From an uncultured Lachnospiraceae bacterium (GTDB lineage Bacteria; Bacillota; Clostridia; Lachnospirales; Lachnospiraceae): a stretch of 58,914 bases of DNA. The DNA lies in assembly GCA_900316665.1 (NCBI GenBank), contig ONDV01000009.1, forward strand, positions 1 through 58,914, written 5' to 3'. The stretch's first letter is position 1; each line of letters starts with the position of its first letter. Both the position numbers and the translations under genes were made by a program. Positions 1 to 8,538 of the stretch are shown piece after piece. The notes beneath the pieces were generated by a model. That model saw only the letters and a program-made list of their open reading frames with translations. It did no database searches and was not told the origin of the DNA.

Positions 1-210
1 AAGCAGAAATGCTTCCTTAAAATATATTGTAACTGCAAGAATTTGGTTCAAGCATTTCTGCGCGTTTTTGTCAGAGAGCCGCTAAAAAGCGCGTGCGAGA
101 AAACAGAAAAACACAACTTGTGAGCCACCACTGTGACATTTCTTGGCAAAAAGCAAATGAATCCTTGCGACGAAAATTTTCATTATTGATGTGGGAAGTT
201 TTGGTTAATG
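1..210 (-). repeat. Dispersed intergenic repeat, copy A
   Basis: Read on the minus strand this copy holds the two modules shared with the copies near 17.3 kb and 58.8 kb. One (about 151-205) carries the CGTCGCAAGGATTCATT core and a CCCACATCAATAATG tail. The other (78-137) reads GTCACAGTGGTGGC through GCTTTTTAGCGGC. Past that, GCAGAAATGCTT at 3-14 and AAGCATTTCTGC at 50-61 form a perfect 12-bp inverted repeat around a 35-nt AT-rich loop. No coding capacity is convincing. The window begins inside this element, so the full extent is unseen. Confidence 0.8.
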
Positions 211-231
211 AAAAATGGCTTCTAAATTTTT

Positions 232-278
232 AGCAGCGGTTGACCGTGGCATGCCCGGATGACCGCTGCTTTATTCTC
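232..278 (+). terminator. Intrinsic terminator or attenuator before the first gene
   Basis: AGCAGCGGT at 232-240 pairs perfectly with ACCGCTGCT at 262-270, followed by TTATT. It may end transcription entering from the left, or act as an attenuator. A weak promoter-like pair (TTGGTT 201-206, TAAATT 223-228, 16 nt apart) lies just upstream. Confidence 0.5.
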
Positions 279-311
279 GAAGCCCCCCCCCTTGTATGGA
301 GCATGAGGAAA

Positions 312-1076
312 ATGAAAAAGAATACTGTTAAGGACAGAATATTTATTTTAACAGCTACAGCAGCTTTCGTATTCTTAATGTGCCTGACAGGATATTTTAA
401 GATGGAAAAGTCAAAACCGTTTTCTTATAAGGATAATCTGAAAAAAGAAGCTGCTGTTATTAACGGCAAAGGGCTGACATTAAAGGATATGGCTTTTTAT
501 GTAGCCTATGTTGAGAATAAGGTCGAGAAGGAAGCGTACGTTTACAATAAGGAAAGCACCAGGGATTTCTGGAATGCCCGGCTCCAGGGAAAAATAATGG
601 CTGCCATGGCAAAAAAGACAGTTTACAGCATGGCTGTACATGACACTGTATTTTATCGCGAAGCAAAGAAGCACCAGATATCATTATCTCCGGATGAAGC
701 AAAATATGCTGAAAATTCTTTTACGGATTTCAAAGAGGATCTTCTTGATATACAGAGGAAAAGAATGCCTGTAAGCATGAATGAGATTGAAAACGAGATC
801 CTGAAAATGGCTCTGGCACAGAAATACCAGAGGATCCTTGCGAAAGAAAAGAATTTGTCATACGAATCTCTGAACTGGGACGGTGATGAATATGAAAAGA
901 TTTTATCAGAACACAAAGTCAGAAAAAATGATAGAATATGGGACAGAGTGAATGTCGGTGAGATAACGGTTCATCATGACCACGTCAATTTTGTGAATGG
1001 AAAGAATCCGGGCGACAGGTCATATGTCAAATGGATCGAGCATATGGACATAAAGGATATATTTTCAAAGTCATGA
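312..1076 (+). CDS. Membrane-anchored SurA-N/PrsA-like protein without PPIase domain
   Basis: A 254-residue protein with a basic N-terminus and one hydrophobic segment (about residues 8-30, RIFILTATAAFVFLMCL), then an extracytoplasmic helical region. The stretch AAVINGKGLTLKDMAFYVAY after the anchor resembles the opening of SurA-N/PrsA-type chaperones, but no parvulin domain follows. This suggests a surface chaperone-like or substrate-holding protein; the function is unproven. ATG 312 is preferred because GGAG at 298-301 lies 10 nt upstream. ATG 303 is possible, and a TTG at 240 is rejected because it sits in a terminator stem. A run of nine C (283-291) lies just before the ribosome binding site. 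The next gene starts 30 nt downstream, so they may be co-transcribed. Confidence 0.6.
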   Translation: MKKNTVKDRIFILTATAAFVFLMCLTGYFKMEKSKPFSYKDNLKKEAAVINGKGLTLKDMAFYVAYVENKVEKEAYVYNKESTRDFWNARLQGKIMAAMAKKTVYSMAVHDTVFYREAKKHQISLSPDEAKYAENSFTDFKEDLLDIQRKRMPVSMNEIENEILKMALAQKYQRILAKEKNLSYESLNWDGDEYEKILSEHKVRKNDRIWDRVNVGEITVHHDHVNFVNGKNPGDRSYVKWIEHMDIKDIFSKS

Positions 1077-1105
1077 TGACTGGGACAAAGAAAGAAGTGG
1101 TATAA

Positions 1106-1981
1106 GTGGATAAAAAAATCGGAAGAAATGACCCTTGCTGGTGCGGAAGCGGTAAAAAATACAAGACCTGCCATATGGAAGCGGACAAGCGGATGTTCAA
1201 GTACATGCTGGAAGGACATACTGTTCCGCCGAGGAGCCTCCTTAAGACTCCGGCTCAGATCGAGGGAATAAAAAAGAGTGCCGAGGTAAATATTGCCTGT
1301 CTCGATGAAGTAGGCAAGAGAATCTGCGAGGAAATGTCAACCAAGGAAATAAATGACATAGTAAACGAAGTGACATATGGCGCAGGCGCTATTCCGGCTC
1401 CCCTTAATTACGAGGGATTCCCTTACAGCGTCTGCACTTCCGTGAATGATCAGGTATGCCATGGATTTCCGTCAGAGAAAGTCATACTGAAAAGCGGAGA
1501 TATTATTAATGTTGACTGCTCCACAATTCTGAACGGATATTATTCAGACTCCTCCAGAATGTATATGATAGGTGACGTGGCTCCTGAGACAAAGAAGCTG
1601 GTTGAAGTTACAAAGGAATGCGTTGAGCTGGGTCTTAAGGCAACTAAGCCTTGGGGCTTCCTTGGAGATATGGGCGAAGCTGTCCATACTCATGCTGAAG
1701 AAAATGGATTCAGTGTGGTAAAGGAAATCGGTGGCCATGGAGTAGGAAATGATTTCCATGAAGAACCCTGGGTAAGCTATAACACGAACCGGGGCGAGGA
1801 TATGCTACTGGTGCCTGGCCTTATGTTTACGATCGAGCCCATGATCAATATGGGATCTGACGCTATATATACAGACGGCGGCAATAACTGGGAAGTATAT
1901 ACGCTTGATGGTAAGCCTTCTGCACAATGGGAAATACAGGTGCTTGTCACAGAGACCGGTACAGAGGTTATTTCTTACTGA
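1106..1981 (+). CDS. map: Methionine aminopeptidase type I with N-terminal SEC-C zinc motif
   Basis: Removes the initiator methionine from nascent proteins. The 291-residue protein starts at GTG with a SEC-C motif ([16 protein letters not shown], about residues 8-23), the same Cys-rich tail found at the end of SecA, thought to bind zinc and help ribosome docking. The metallopeptidase fold follows, with the expected metal ligands: Asp in NVDCS, Asp in YSDSSR, His in GGHGVG, Glu in FTIEPM and Glu in WEIQVL. The stop codon overlaps the next ATG (TGATG), so the glycosyltransferase is translationally coupled. In many Firmicutes map lies between adk and infA; here that place is empty. Confidence 0.93.
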   Translation: MDKKIGRNDPCWCGSGKKYKTCHMEADKRMFKYMLEGHTVPPRSLLKTPAQIEGIKKSAEVNIACLDEVGKRICEEMSTKEINDIVNEVTYGAGAIPAPLNYEGFPYSVCTSVNDQVCHGFPSEKVILKSGDIINVDCSTILNGYYSDSSRMYMIGDVAPETKKLVEVTKECVELGLKATKPWGFLGDMGEAVHTHAEENGFSVVKEIGGHGVGNDFHEEPWVSYNTNRGEDMLLVPGLMFTIEPMINMGSDAIYTDGGNNWEVYTLDGKPSAQWEIQVLVTETGTEVISY

Positions 1982-3195
1982 TGTCGGAAATAAAGGATGA
2001 AAACTCATCTGAGAGGATCCTGATCATACATACCCGCGGCATCTGCTATTATTCCGGATCTTTTTTTCTGAGACAGGCCATGAAGGCTTTCCGGAAAAAG
2101 AATATACCGGTATCTTATCTGGAATTATCCGGAGAAGATGCCGACTGGGAGCAGCTGGCAGAACTTGAAGGAAAAAAATTCAGGGCAATACTGGATATCA
2201 ATTCAAAACTTCCCTATCTTACGGAAGATACGGAAAATGGAACCTTGCCCCTTCTTGATCTTATTAATGCTCCATTTTACAACTGGATAGTTGATCATCC
2301 GCTTTATCATCATCCCGGTCTTTCATTTCATCTGAAACATTATCATGTGATGACGATTGACAGGTCTCATTCCGCCTATGTCAGAAAATACTATCCATGG
2401 ATCAAAACCGCGGATTACTTTCCGATACCGGGATCTGCCGCAGGGAGAAGATGTTTTTCGGACAGGAAAATAGATCTTCTGATTCCTGCCACATATCTTC
2501 CTGCAGAAAAGGTGAATGAAGAATGGAATACCGCATGCTTTGTGAATGATTCACCGGAAGGTTATTCCTTCCGTCAGCTTTTAGCTGATGTATATGACAA
2601 ATGGAATCCGCTGGAGGAACCTCTGGAAGATGCGCTTCTTCATGTTCTGACAGACAGAGACCTTATGCCGGCAGATTTTGGCATGAAGGATCTTTCTGTC
2701 TTGATGAATTATATCTATCCCGTAGACCGGAGAGTACGGTATGAGTATCGTCTGTCATGTGTCAGAGCTGCCTTATCATCCGGAACAAAGTGCGTGATAA
2801 TGGGAGAAGGATGGGATTCTGCAGGTCTGGAATCCAATAACTTATCTTTTCTGAAGCCTGTTCCTATAGGAAAGACTTATGAAGTGTTTGCTGATTCAAA
2901 AGCTGTCTTTGATATAAATCCTCTTTTTTATTGTGGTATGCATGATCGGGTGCCGTCTGCTCTATTGAATGGAGCGGAGTGCATAACGACTATGTCGGAA
3001 TCGGCAGAGCCGGATCTTTCATCAAATAAAGCCGTAAAAATATGCCGGGATCTTGATGAAATAAGGCATGCGGCGGAAGAGGCAGCTTGTTTGAAGGAGG
3101 CTGCAGGAGAAGAAATATCTGATACGGCATACAGGACAGGGGAAAATTATACCTGGGACCGCTTTGCCAACAAATTCATAAAACTTCTCAGATAA
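1981..3195 (+). CDS. CgeB-like glycosyltransferase (GT-B type)
   Basis: A 404-residue soluble protein resembling CgeB/spore-maturation-type glycosyltransferases. The N-terminal half is a Rossmann-like region (ERILIIHTRGICYYSG). The C-terminal third contains MGEGWDS, then ADSKAVFDINPLFYCGMHDRVPSALLNG, which fits the nucleotide-sugar side of the Glyco_trans_1_2 family, and ends in a helix with ENYTWDRFANKFIKLL. Acceptor and sugar cannot be told. The start at ATG 1981 overlaps the map stop; an earlier in-frame ATG at 1927 lies inside map. A hairpin sits directly downstream (3200-3245). Confidence 0.6.
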   Translation: MSEIKDENSSERILIIHTRGICYYSGSFFLRQAMKAFRKKNIPVSYLELSGEDADWEQLAELEGKKFRAILDINSKLPYLTEDTENGTLPLLDLINAPFYNWIVDHPLYHHPGLSFHLKHYHVMTIDRSHSAYVRKYYPWIKTADYFPIPGSAAGRRCFSDRKIDLLIPATYLPAEKVNEEWNTACFVNDSPEGYSFRQLLADVYDKWNPLEEPLEDALLHVLTDRDLMPADFGMKDLSVLMNYIYPVDRRVRYEYRLSCVRAALSSGTKCVIMGEGWDSAGLESNNLSFLKPVPIGKTYEVFADSKAVFDINPLFYCGMHDRVPSALLNGAECITTMSESAEPDLSSNKAVKICRDLDEIRHAAEEAACLKEAAGEEISDTAYRTGENYTWDRFANKFIKLLR

Positions 3196-3745
3196 ATAAA
3201 GGACGGAACATCAACCTTTCAAATTCGGTCAATATCCCGCCCTTACTGATTTCCAATCAGATCACCACTGTTCAATGGATTTACACCTTTCTGGAAGCTA
3301 TTAAGTTAAACAAATCTACAGGTTACATACATGTTGATAAGTTCAAAAAATAACTAAAACAAATCTGCGAGTTACATAAGCTACAAACAATTACTTAAGT
3401 TACGATCTTCACTGAATCTCTTCAGCATAAAATCTACAGTTACCAAGAACTTATATTGCCTTTGCAAAAACCATTTACAAGTTCCTCTGCAGGTCTCCGA
3501 AGACTGCTCCGCCTTTCGACATATCGATTCGTTCCAAATCTCATCTTTTCTGATTATTAGCTAAAACAGCTCCTGTCACGAAATGGGAATGTTCTGTCTT
3601 ATGCGGCCCGCCCTATCCCTGGCGATCGGTTAAGGCATATCGTTTAGTATTCCGGTGGACTGTACCTCCTTTTATAAGATTCCTTAAGTTCTATTCTTTC
3701 TATATTGAGATCTGAATGCTTGTTTCTGATCTCTTCTCTTGATGG
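3190..3745 (-). ncRNA. Candidate minus-strand non-coding RNA of about 550 nt
   Basis: This 757-bp gene-free stretch has a near-consensus minus-strand promoter (TTGACA and TACAAT, 17 nt apart, at 3773-3778 and 3750-3755). Transcription would run leftward. At the far end the minus strand reads AAGGGCGG ... CCGTCCTT then TATTT, a terminator-like hairpin (about 3197-3245). Between them lie a UUCGG-capped hairpin (GCAGTCT tcgg AGACCTGC, about 3491-3510) and three related ~20-nt direct repeats. An AAAGGAGG on the minus strand near 3665-3672 is not followed by a usable start codon, and no reading frame above about 35 codons looks real. No known RNA class was recognised; a decayed gene is the alternative. 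Confidence 0.4.
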
Positions 3746-3749
3746 TTGT

Positions 3750-3778
3750 ATTGTATAACGGAAGATATATAATGTCAA
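3750..3778 (-). promoter_or_regulatory. Minus-strand sigma-A promoter
   Basis: On the minus strand TTGACA (3773-3778), a 17-nt spacer and TACAAT (3750-3755). The predicted start is near 3743, reading away from secA into the gene-free stretch. Confidence 0.6.
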
Positions 3779-3890
3779 GAATATTTCTGAAAATATATTG
3801 TATACATGAGATTAGATTGAATAATTGATAAATATTGCAGCACAATTCCGACAACATACTACAATATTTGCGAAGGTCTTTTGCGAATCC

Positions 3891-3919
3891 TTGTTAAAAA
3901 GCTGTTCTAATGATAAAAT
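3891..3919 (+). promoter_or_regulatory. secA promoter
   Basis: TTGTTA (3891-3896), 17-nt spacer, TAAAAT (3914-3919). The predicted start near 3926 excludes the upstream in-frame ATG at 3923 as translation start and leaves a short leader of about 27 nt. Confidence 0.75.
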
Positions 3920-3952
3920 ACAATGAGTTTACTTCTGGAAGGAGCAAGTGAA

Positions 3953-6532
3953 ATGGGAATGATGACAAAAATGTTTGGTACGCATTCGGAACACGAACTG
4001 AGGCGTATTAAACCCATAGTAAATAAAATCGAATCGCTGCGTCCGGCAATGCAGAAATTGTCAGATGACGAGCTGAAGGGGAAAACGGCTGAATTTAAAG
4101 AGAGACTCAGCAAGGGGGAAAAGCTTGACGATATTCTGCCGGAGGCTTTTGCAGTAGTAAGAGAAGCCGGCAAGAGAGTGCTCGGAATGGAGCACTTCAG
4201 AGTGCAGCTTATCGGTGGTATCATTCTTCATCAGGGCAGAATCGCAGAGATGAAGACCGGTGAAGGAAAGACCCTTGTGTCCACGCTTCCGGCTTATCTG
4301 AACGCACTTGAGGGCAAAGGTGTACATATTGTCACGGTAAATGACTATCTTGCCAAGCGTGATGCGGAATGGATGGGAAAACTTCACGAATTCTTAGGCC
4401 TCTCCGTGGGCGTGGTGCTTAACAGTATGGACAGCGAAGAGAGAAGAGCCGCCTATAATTGCGACATTACATATATTACCAATAATGAGCTCGGATTCGA
4501 TTATCTGAGAGACAACATGGTCGTATATGAGAAGGATCTGGTGCAGAGGGGACTGCATTACTGTATTATCGATGAGATAGACTCTATACTTATCGATGAA
4601 GCCAGGACTCCTCTTATCATTTCCGGTCAGTCCGGAAAGTCCACGAAGATCTATGAGATGTGCGATACGCTTGCCCGTCAGATGAAGAGGGGCAAGGATT
4701 TGCCTGAATTCTCCAAGATTGACGCGCTGATGGGCGTGGAACAGGAAGAGACGGGTGATTTCATTGTCAATGAGAAGGACAAGCTTGTTACATTGACTCA
4801 GGAAGGCGTAAAGAAGGTAGAGAAGTTTTTCCATATTGATAACCTTGCGGATCCTGAAAATCTGGAGATCCAGCATAATGTGATCCTGGCTCTCCGCGCT
4901 CATTATCTCATGCACAGAGATCAGGATTATGTCGTAAAGGACGATCAGGTATTGATCGTCGATTCCTTTACCGGCCGTATCATGCCGGGACGCCGTTATT
5001 CTGACGGTCTCCATCAGGCCATCGAGGCTAAGGAACATGTCAAGGTCAAGAGAGAGTCCAAGACTCTTGCAACCATCACCTTCCAGAATTTCTTCAACAA
5101 ATATGACAAGAAAGGCGGTATGACAGGAACCGCTCTTACTGAGGAGCAGGAATTCCGTGATATTTACGGAATGGATGTTATAGAGATTCCTACAAATAAG
5201 CCTGTGATCCGTAAGGATCATGATGATGCCGTATACAAGACAAAGAAGGAAAAATACAAGGCTGTAATAGATGAAGTCAAACGCTCTCACGAAAAGGGAC
5301 AGCCTGTGCTTGTAGGTACAATTACAATTGATGTATCGGAGCTTCTGTCCAAGATGCTCAATAAGGAAGGCATCCAGCATAATGTCCTGAATGCAAAATT
5401 CCACGAGAAAGAGGCTGAGATCGTAGCGGAGGCCGGCAGACACGGAGCTGTTACGATAGCTACCAATATGGCAGGACGAGGAACCGATATCAAGATCGAC
5501 GATGAGGCGAGAGCTGCCGGGGGTCTTAAAATCATTGGTACAGAACGTCATGAATCAAGGCGTATCGACAATCAGCTGAGAGGACGTTCGGGACGACAGG
5601 GAGATCCCGGTGAATCGCAGTTCTTTATTTCGCTGGAAGATGATCTGATGAGACTCTTTGGTTCAGAGAAATTAATAAAGATCTTTGAAAATCTGGGTGT
5701 CCCCGAGGGACAGGAGATCAAACATAAGCTGTTGTCTAATGCCATTGAGAAGGCTCAGAAGAGGATAGAGGCTAATAACTTTGCCATCAGAAAGAACCTG
5801 CTTGAATATGACCAGGTCATGAATGAGCAGAGAGAACTTATCTATAAGCAGCGCAGAAGGGTCCTGTCCGGAGAGAACATGAAGGATCAGATCATGAATA
5901 TGACTCACGACTTCATAAGCGATTCTGTAAAGACCGTGGCTACGGACGATATCGCAAAGGATGAGTGGGACTTGAATGAGCTGAACAGAATCATTGATGA
6001 AGTTGTTCCCATAAGTCCTGTTACAGAGGATACCATCTCTGACGTAAAGAAGGCGGATGATCTGACTGAAAAGCTTTATAAAGAGGCGACGGAATTATAT
6101 GATGCCAAGGAAGCTGAATTTCCTGAGCCTGAGCAGTTCAGAGAAATTGAGAGAGTCATACTTCTCCGTGTAATAGATCATAAATGGATGGATGAGATCG
6201 ACGACATGGAACAGCTGCAGCAGGGAATCGGACTTCAGGCTTACGGTCAGAGGAATCCTGTAGATGAATACAAGATGATTTCCTATGACATGATGGACGC
6301 TCTGAATGATTCCATAAAGCATGATACTGTACAGATGCTCTTCCATATCAGGGTCGAGAAGAAGATCGAGCGTGAGGAAGTGGCGGAAGTTACCGGCACA
6401 AACAGAGACAGCGAAGAGAAAACAAAAGAGCCTGTAAGGCGCGCAAAGAAAAAGATATATCCAAATGATCCGTGCCCATGCGGCAGCGGCAAGAAATACA
6501 AGAACTGCCATGGACGTTTTGAGAATGGCTGA
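3953..6532 (+). CDS. secA: Protein translocase ATPase SecA
   Basis: Motor of the Sec preprotein export pathway, working at the SecYEG channel at the cytoplasmic membrane. The 859-residue protein has Walker A TGEGKT (residues 102-107), the DEID Walker B (207-210), the helicase motif MTGTA, the second NBD with NMAGRGTDI and [13 protein letters not shown], the helical scaffold and wing, and a C-terminal SEC-C zinc tail ([17 protein letters not shown]). ATG 3953 is chosen for a strong GGAAGGAG 8 nt upstream and because the promoter would transcribe from about 3926. SecY is encoded in the same window at 32.6 kb. The uvrB start lies 7 nt past the stop. Confidence 0.98.
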   Translation: MGMMTKMFGTHSEHELRRIKPIVNKIESLRPAMQKLSDDELKGKTAEFKERLSKGEKLDDILPEAFAVVREAGKRVLGMEHFRVQLIGGIILHQGRIAEMKTGEGKTLVSTLPAYLNALEGKGVHIVTVNDYLAKRDAEWMGKLHEFLGLSVGVVLNSMDSEERRAAYNCDITYITNNELGFDYLRDNMVVYEKDLVQRGLHYCIIDEIDSILIDEARTPLIISGQSGKSTKIYEMCDTLARQMKRGKDLPEFSKIDALMGVEQEETGDFIVNEKDKLVTLTQEGVKKVEKFFHIDNLADPENLEIQHNVILALRAHYLMHRDQDYVVKDDQVLIVDSFTGRIMPGRRYSDGLHQAIEAKEHVKVKRESKTLATITFQNFFNKYDKKGGMTGTALTEEQEFRDIYGMDVIEIPTNKPVIRKDHDDAVYKTKKEKYKAVIDEVKRSHEKGQPVLVGTITIDVSELLSKMLNKEGIQHNVLNAKFHEKEAEIVAEAGRHGAVTIATNMAGRGTDIKIDDEARAAGGLKIIGTERHESRRIDNQLRGRSGRQGDPGESQFFISLEDDLMRLFGSEKLIKIFENLGVPEGQEIKHKLLSNAIEKAQKRIEANNFAIRKNLLEYDQVMNEQRELIYKQRRRVLSGENMKDQIMNMTHDFISDSVKTVATDDIAKDEWDLNELNRIIDEVVPISPVTEDTISDVKKADDLTEKLYKEATELYDAKEAEFPEPEQFREIERVILLRVIDHKWMDEIDDMEQLQQGIGLQAYGQRNPVDEYKMISYDMMDALNDSIKHDTVQMLFHIRVEKKIEREEVAEVTGTNRDSEEKTKEPVRRAKKKIYPNDPCPCGSGKKYKNCHGRFENG

Positions 6533-6538
6533 TGTCAG

Positions 6539-8536
6539 ATGAATTTTATTCTTCATTCAGATTATAAGCCTACAGGCGACCAGCCCAAGGCTATAGATGA
6601 GCTTGTAAGGGGATTCCGCGAGGGAAATCAGTTTGAGACTCTGAAGGGCGTGACCGGGTCCGGCAAGACATTTACGATGGCAAATGTAATTGCCACTCTC
6701 AATAAACCTACACTCATAATATCGCACAACAAGACGCTTGCGGGGCAGCTGTACGGGGAGATGAAAGAATTCTTTCCGGAGAACGCCGTCGAATATTTCG
6801 TCTCATATTATGATTATTATCAGCCGGAGGCATATGTGCCTTCGACTGATACATATATAGCCAAGGATTCTGCGATAAATGATGAGATAGACAAGCTCCG
6901 TCTTTCCGCGACCGCGTCGCTTTCCGAGCGGAGAGACGTGATAATTGTTTCTTCTGTCTCATGCATTTACGGAATCGGAGAGCCTGATGATTTTCAGAAT
7001 ATGATGGTGTCTCTCCGTCCGGGTCAGGAGATCGACAGGGATGAAGTAATAAAGCGGCTTATAAATGAGCAGTACAATAGAAACGACATGGATTTTAAGC
7101 GTGGAACTTTTCGTGTGAGAGGCGATACGCTTGATATTTTTCCGGCTACGACCACAGATTATTTTTACAGGGTGGAATTCTTCGGAGACGAGATCGACAG
7201 AATACTTGAGATGGACCCCGTAAATCAGGTAGCGAAGTCCGAAGTAAGTCATGCGGCGCTTTTCCCGGCTTCTCATTACGTAGTTCCCCAGGACAGGATA
7301 GATAAGGCCTGCGATGAGATAGAAGCTGAGCTGAAGGAGCGCGTATCATATTTCAAGAGCAAGGGTAAGCTTCTCGAAGCGCAGAGGATAGCAGAGAGAA
7401 CTAATTTCGACATAGAGATGCTGCGGGAGACAGGATTCTGCAGCGGCATCGAGAATTATACGAGACATATGACATCCCAGAAACCGGGAGAACCGCCCAC
7501 ATGCCTTATGGACTATTTCGGAGATGATTATCTTATCATAGTCGATGAATCTCATATCACGATCCCTCAGGTCAGAGGAATGTATAATGGAAATCTGTCA
7601 AGAAAAAAGACTCTTATAGATTATGGTTTCCGACTTCCGTCAGCTCTTGATAACCGTCCGCTGAATTTTAACGAATTTGAAAATAAGATAGATCAGATGC
7701 TTTTTGTATCTGCGACGCCGGGCGATTATGAGGCCGACCATGAGATGCTGCGGGCTGAGCAGGTGATAAGGCCGACAGGACTGCTGGATCCTTATGTGGA
7801 AGTAAGACCGGTTGAGGGTCAGATAGATGATCTTATCGGAGAAATAAGAAAAGAGACGGGCAAAGGTCATAAGGTTTTGATCACGACTCTTACAAAGAGG
7901 ATGGCAGAGGATCTGACTTCATATCTCAGCGAGACCGGAATAAAAGTCCGCTATATGCATTCTGACATTGATACCATTGAGAGAGCTGAAATAATAAGAG
8001 ATCTCAGACTGGATGTCTTTGATGTGCTGGTAGGAATAAATCTCCTGAGGGAAGGACTTGACATTCCCGAAATTACGCTTGTCGCAATACTTGATGCTGA
8101 TAAGGAGGGATTCCTCAGGTCGGAGACATCTCTCATACAGACCATAGGGCGAGCGGCGAGAAATGCCGAAGGTCATGTCATTATGTATGCAGATACTGTT
8201 ACGGACTCGATGAAAGCGGCCATCGACGAGACGATGAGACGGCGTGCCATCCAGCAGAAATATAATGAGGAAAACCATATTACTCCGACTACTATAAAGA
8301 AGTCGGTAAGGCAGATAATGTCGGTATCGAAGGAAATAGCTCACGCTGAAAAGAAAGCCTTGAGGGATGAGGCTGATCCTGATCCTGAAGAACTTTCGAA
8401 GCTTTCCGTTGAATACGAAAAAAAGATGAAAGAAGCTGCATCTGCTCTTAATTTTGAAGTGGCAGCTGAATACAGAGACCGTATGATCGAAATAAAAAAT
8501 CAGATGAGAGACCGGAGAATCAGAGGTAAAGGTTAA
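6539..8536 (+). CDS. uvrB: Excinuclease ABC subunit B
   Basis: DNA-damage-verifying helicase-like subunit of nucleotide excision repair; loads on DNA with UvrA and recruits UvrC. The 665-residue protein has Walker A GSGKT (40-44), the aromatic beta-hairpin region ([11 protein letters not shown]), the DESH Walker B, the motif QTIGRAARN, and the C-terminal UVR coiled-coil motif ([24 protein letters not shown]) that binds UvrC. It lies directly behind secA, with no strong ribosome binding site, suggesting coupling to the secA stop. uvrA follows after 2 nt. Confidence 0.98.
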   Translation: MNFILHSDYKPTGDQPKAIDELVRGFREGNQFETLKGVTGSGKTFTMANVIATLNKPTLIISHNKTLAGQLYGEMKEFFPENAVEYFVSYYDYYQPEAYVPSTDTYIAKDSAINDEIDKLRLSATASLSERRDVIIVSSVSCIYGIGEPDDFQNMMVSLRPGQEIDRDEVIKRLINEQYNRNDMDFKRGTFRVRGDTLDIFPATTTDYFYRVEFFGDEIDRILEMDPVNQVAKSEVSHAALFPASHYVVPQDRIDKACDEIEAELKERVSYFKSKGKLLEAQRIAERTNFDIEMLRETGFCSGIENYTRHMTSQKPGEPPTCLMDYFGDDYLIIVDESHITIPQVRGMYNGNLSRKKTLIDYGFRLPSALDNRPLNFNEFENKIDQMLFVSATPGDYEADHEMLRAEQVIRPTGLLDPYVEVRPVEGQIDDLIGEIRKETGKGHKVLITTLTKRMAEDLTSYLSETGIKVRYMHSDIDTIERAEIIRDLRLDVFDVLVGINLLREGLDIPEITLVAILDADKEGFLRSETSLIQTIGRAARNAEGHVIMYADTVTDSMKAAIDETMRRRAIQQKYNEENHITPTTIKKSVRQIMSVSKEIAHAEKKALRDEADPDPEELSKLSVEYEKKMKEAASALNFEVAAEYRDRMIEIKNQMRDRRIRGKG

Positions 8537-8538
8537 AA

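Noticed and set aside
240..311. Longer TTG or ATG 303 start for the first protein
   Set aside because: TTG 240 lies in a terminator stem and ATG 303 has only 1 nt between GGAG and the start; ATG 312 has better spacing.
3308..3446. CRISPR-like array
   Set aside because: Only three imperfect repeats, uneven spacing of about 27 and 50 nt between them, and no cas genes.
3470..3580. 34-codon basic minus-strand ORF (MRFGTNRYVERR...)
   Set aside because: No properly spaced ribosome binding site, and it includes the arms of the UUCGG hairpin; it is more likely part of the RNA candidate.
4394..5551. 385-codon open frame on the minus strand inside secA
   Set aside because: It is antisense to a highly conserved gene, has no ribosome binding site and no recognisable protein features; it is a by-product of secA codon use.
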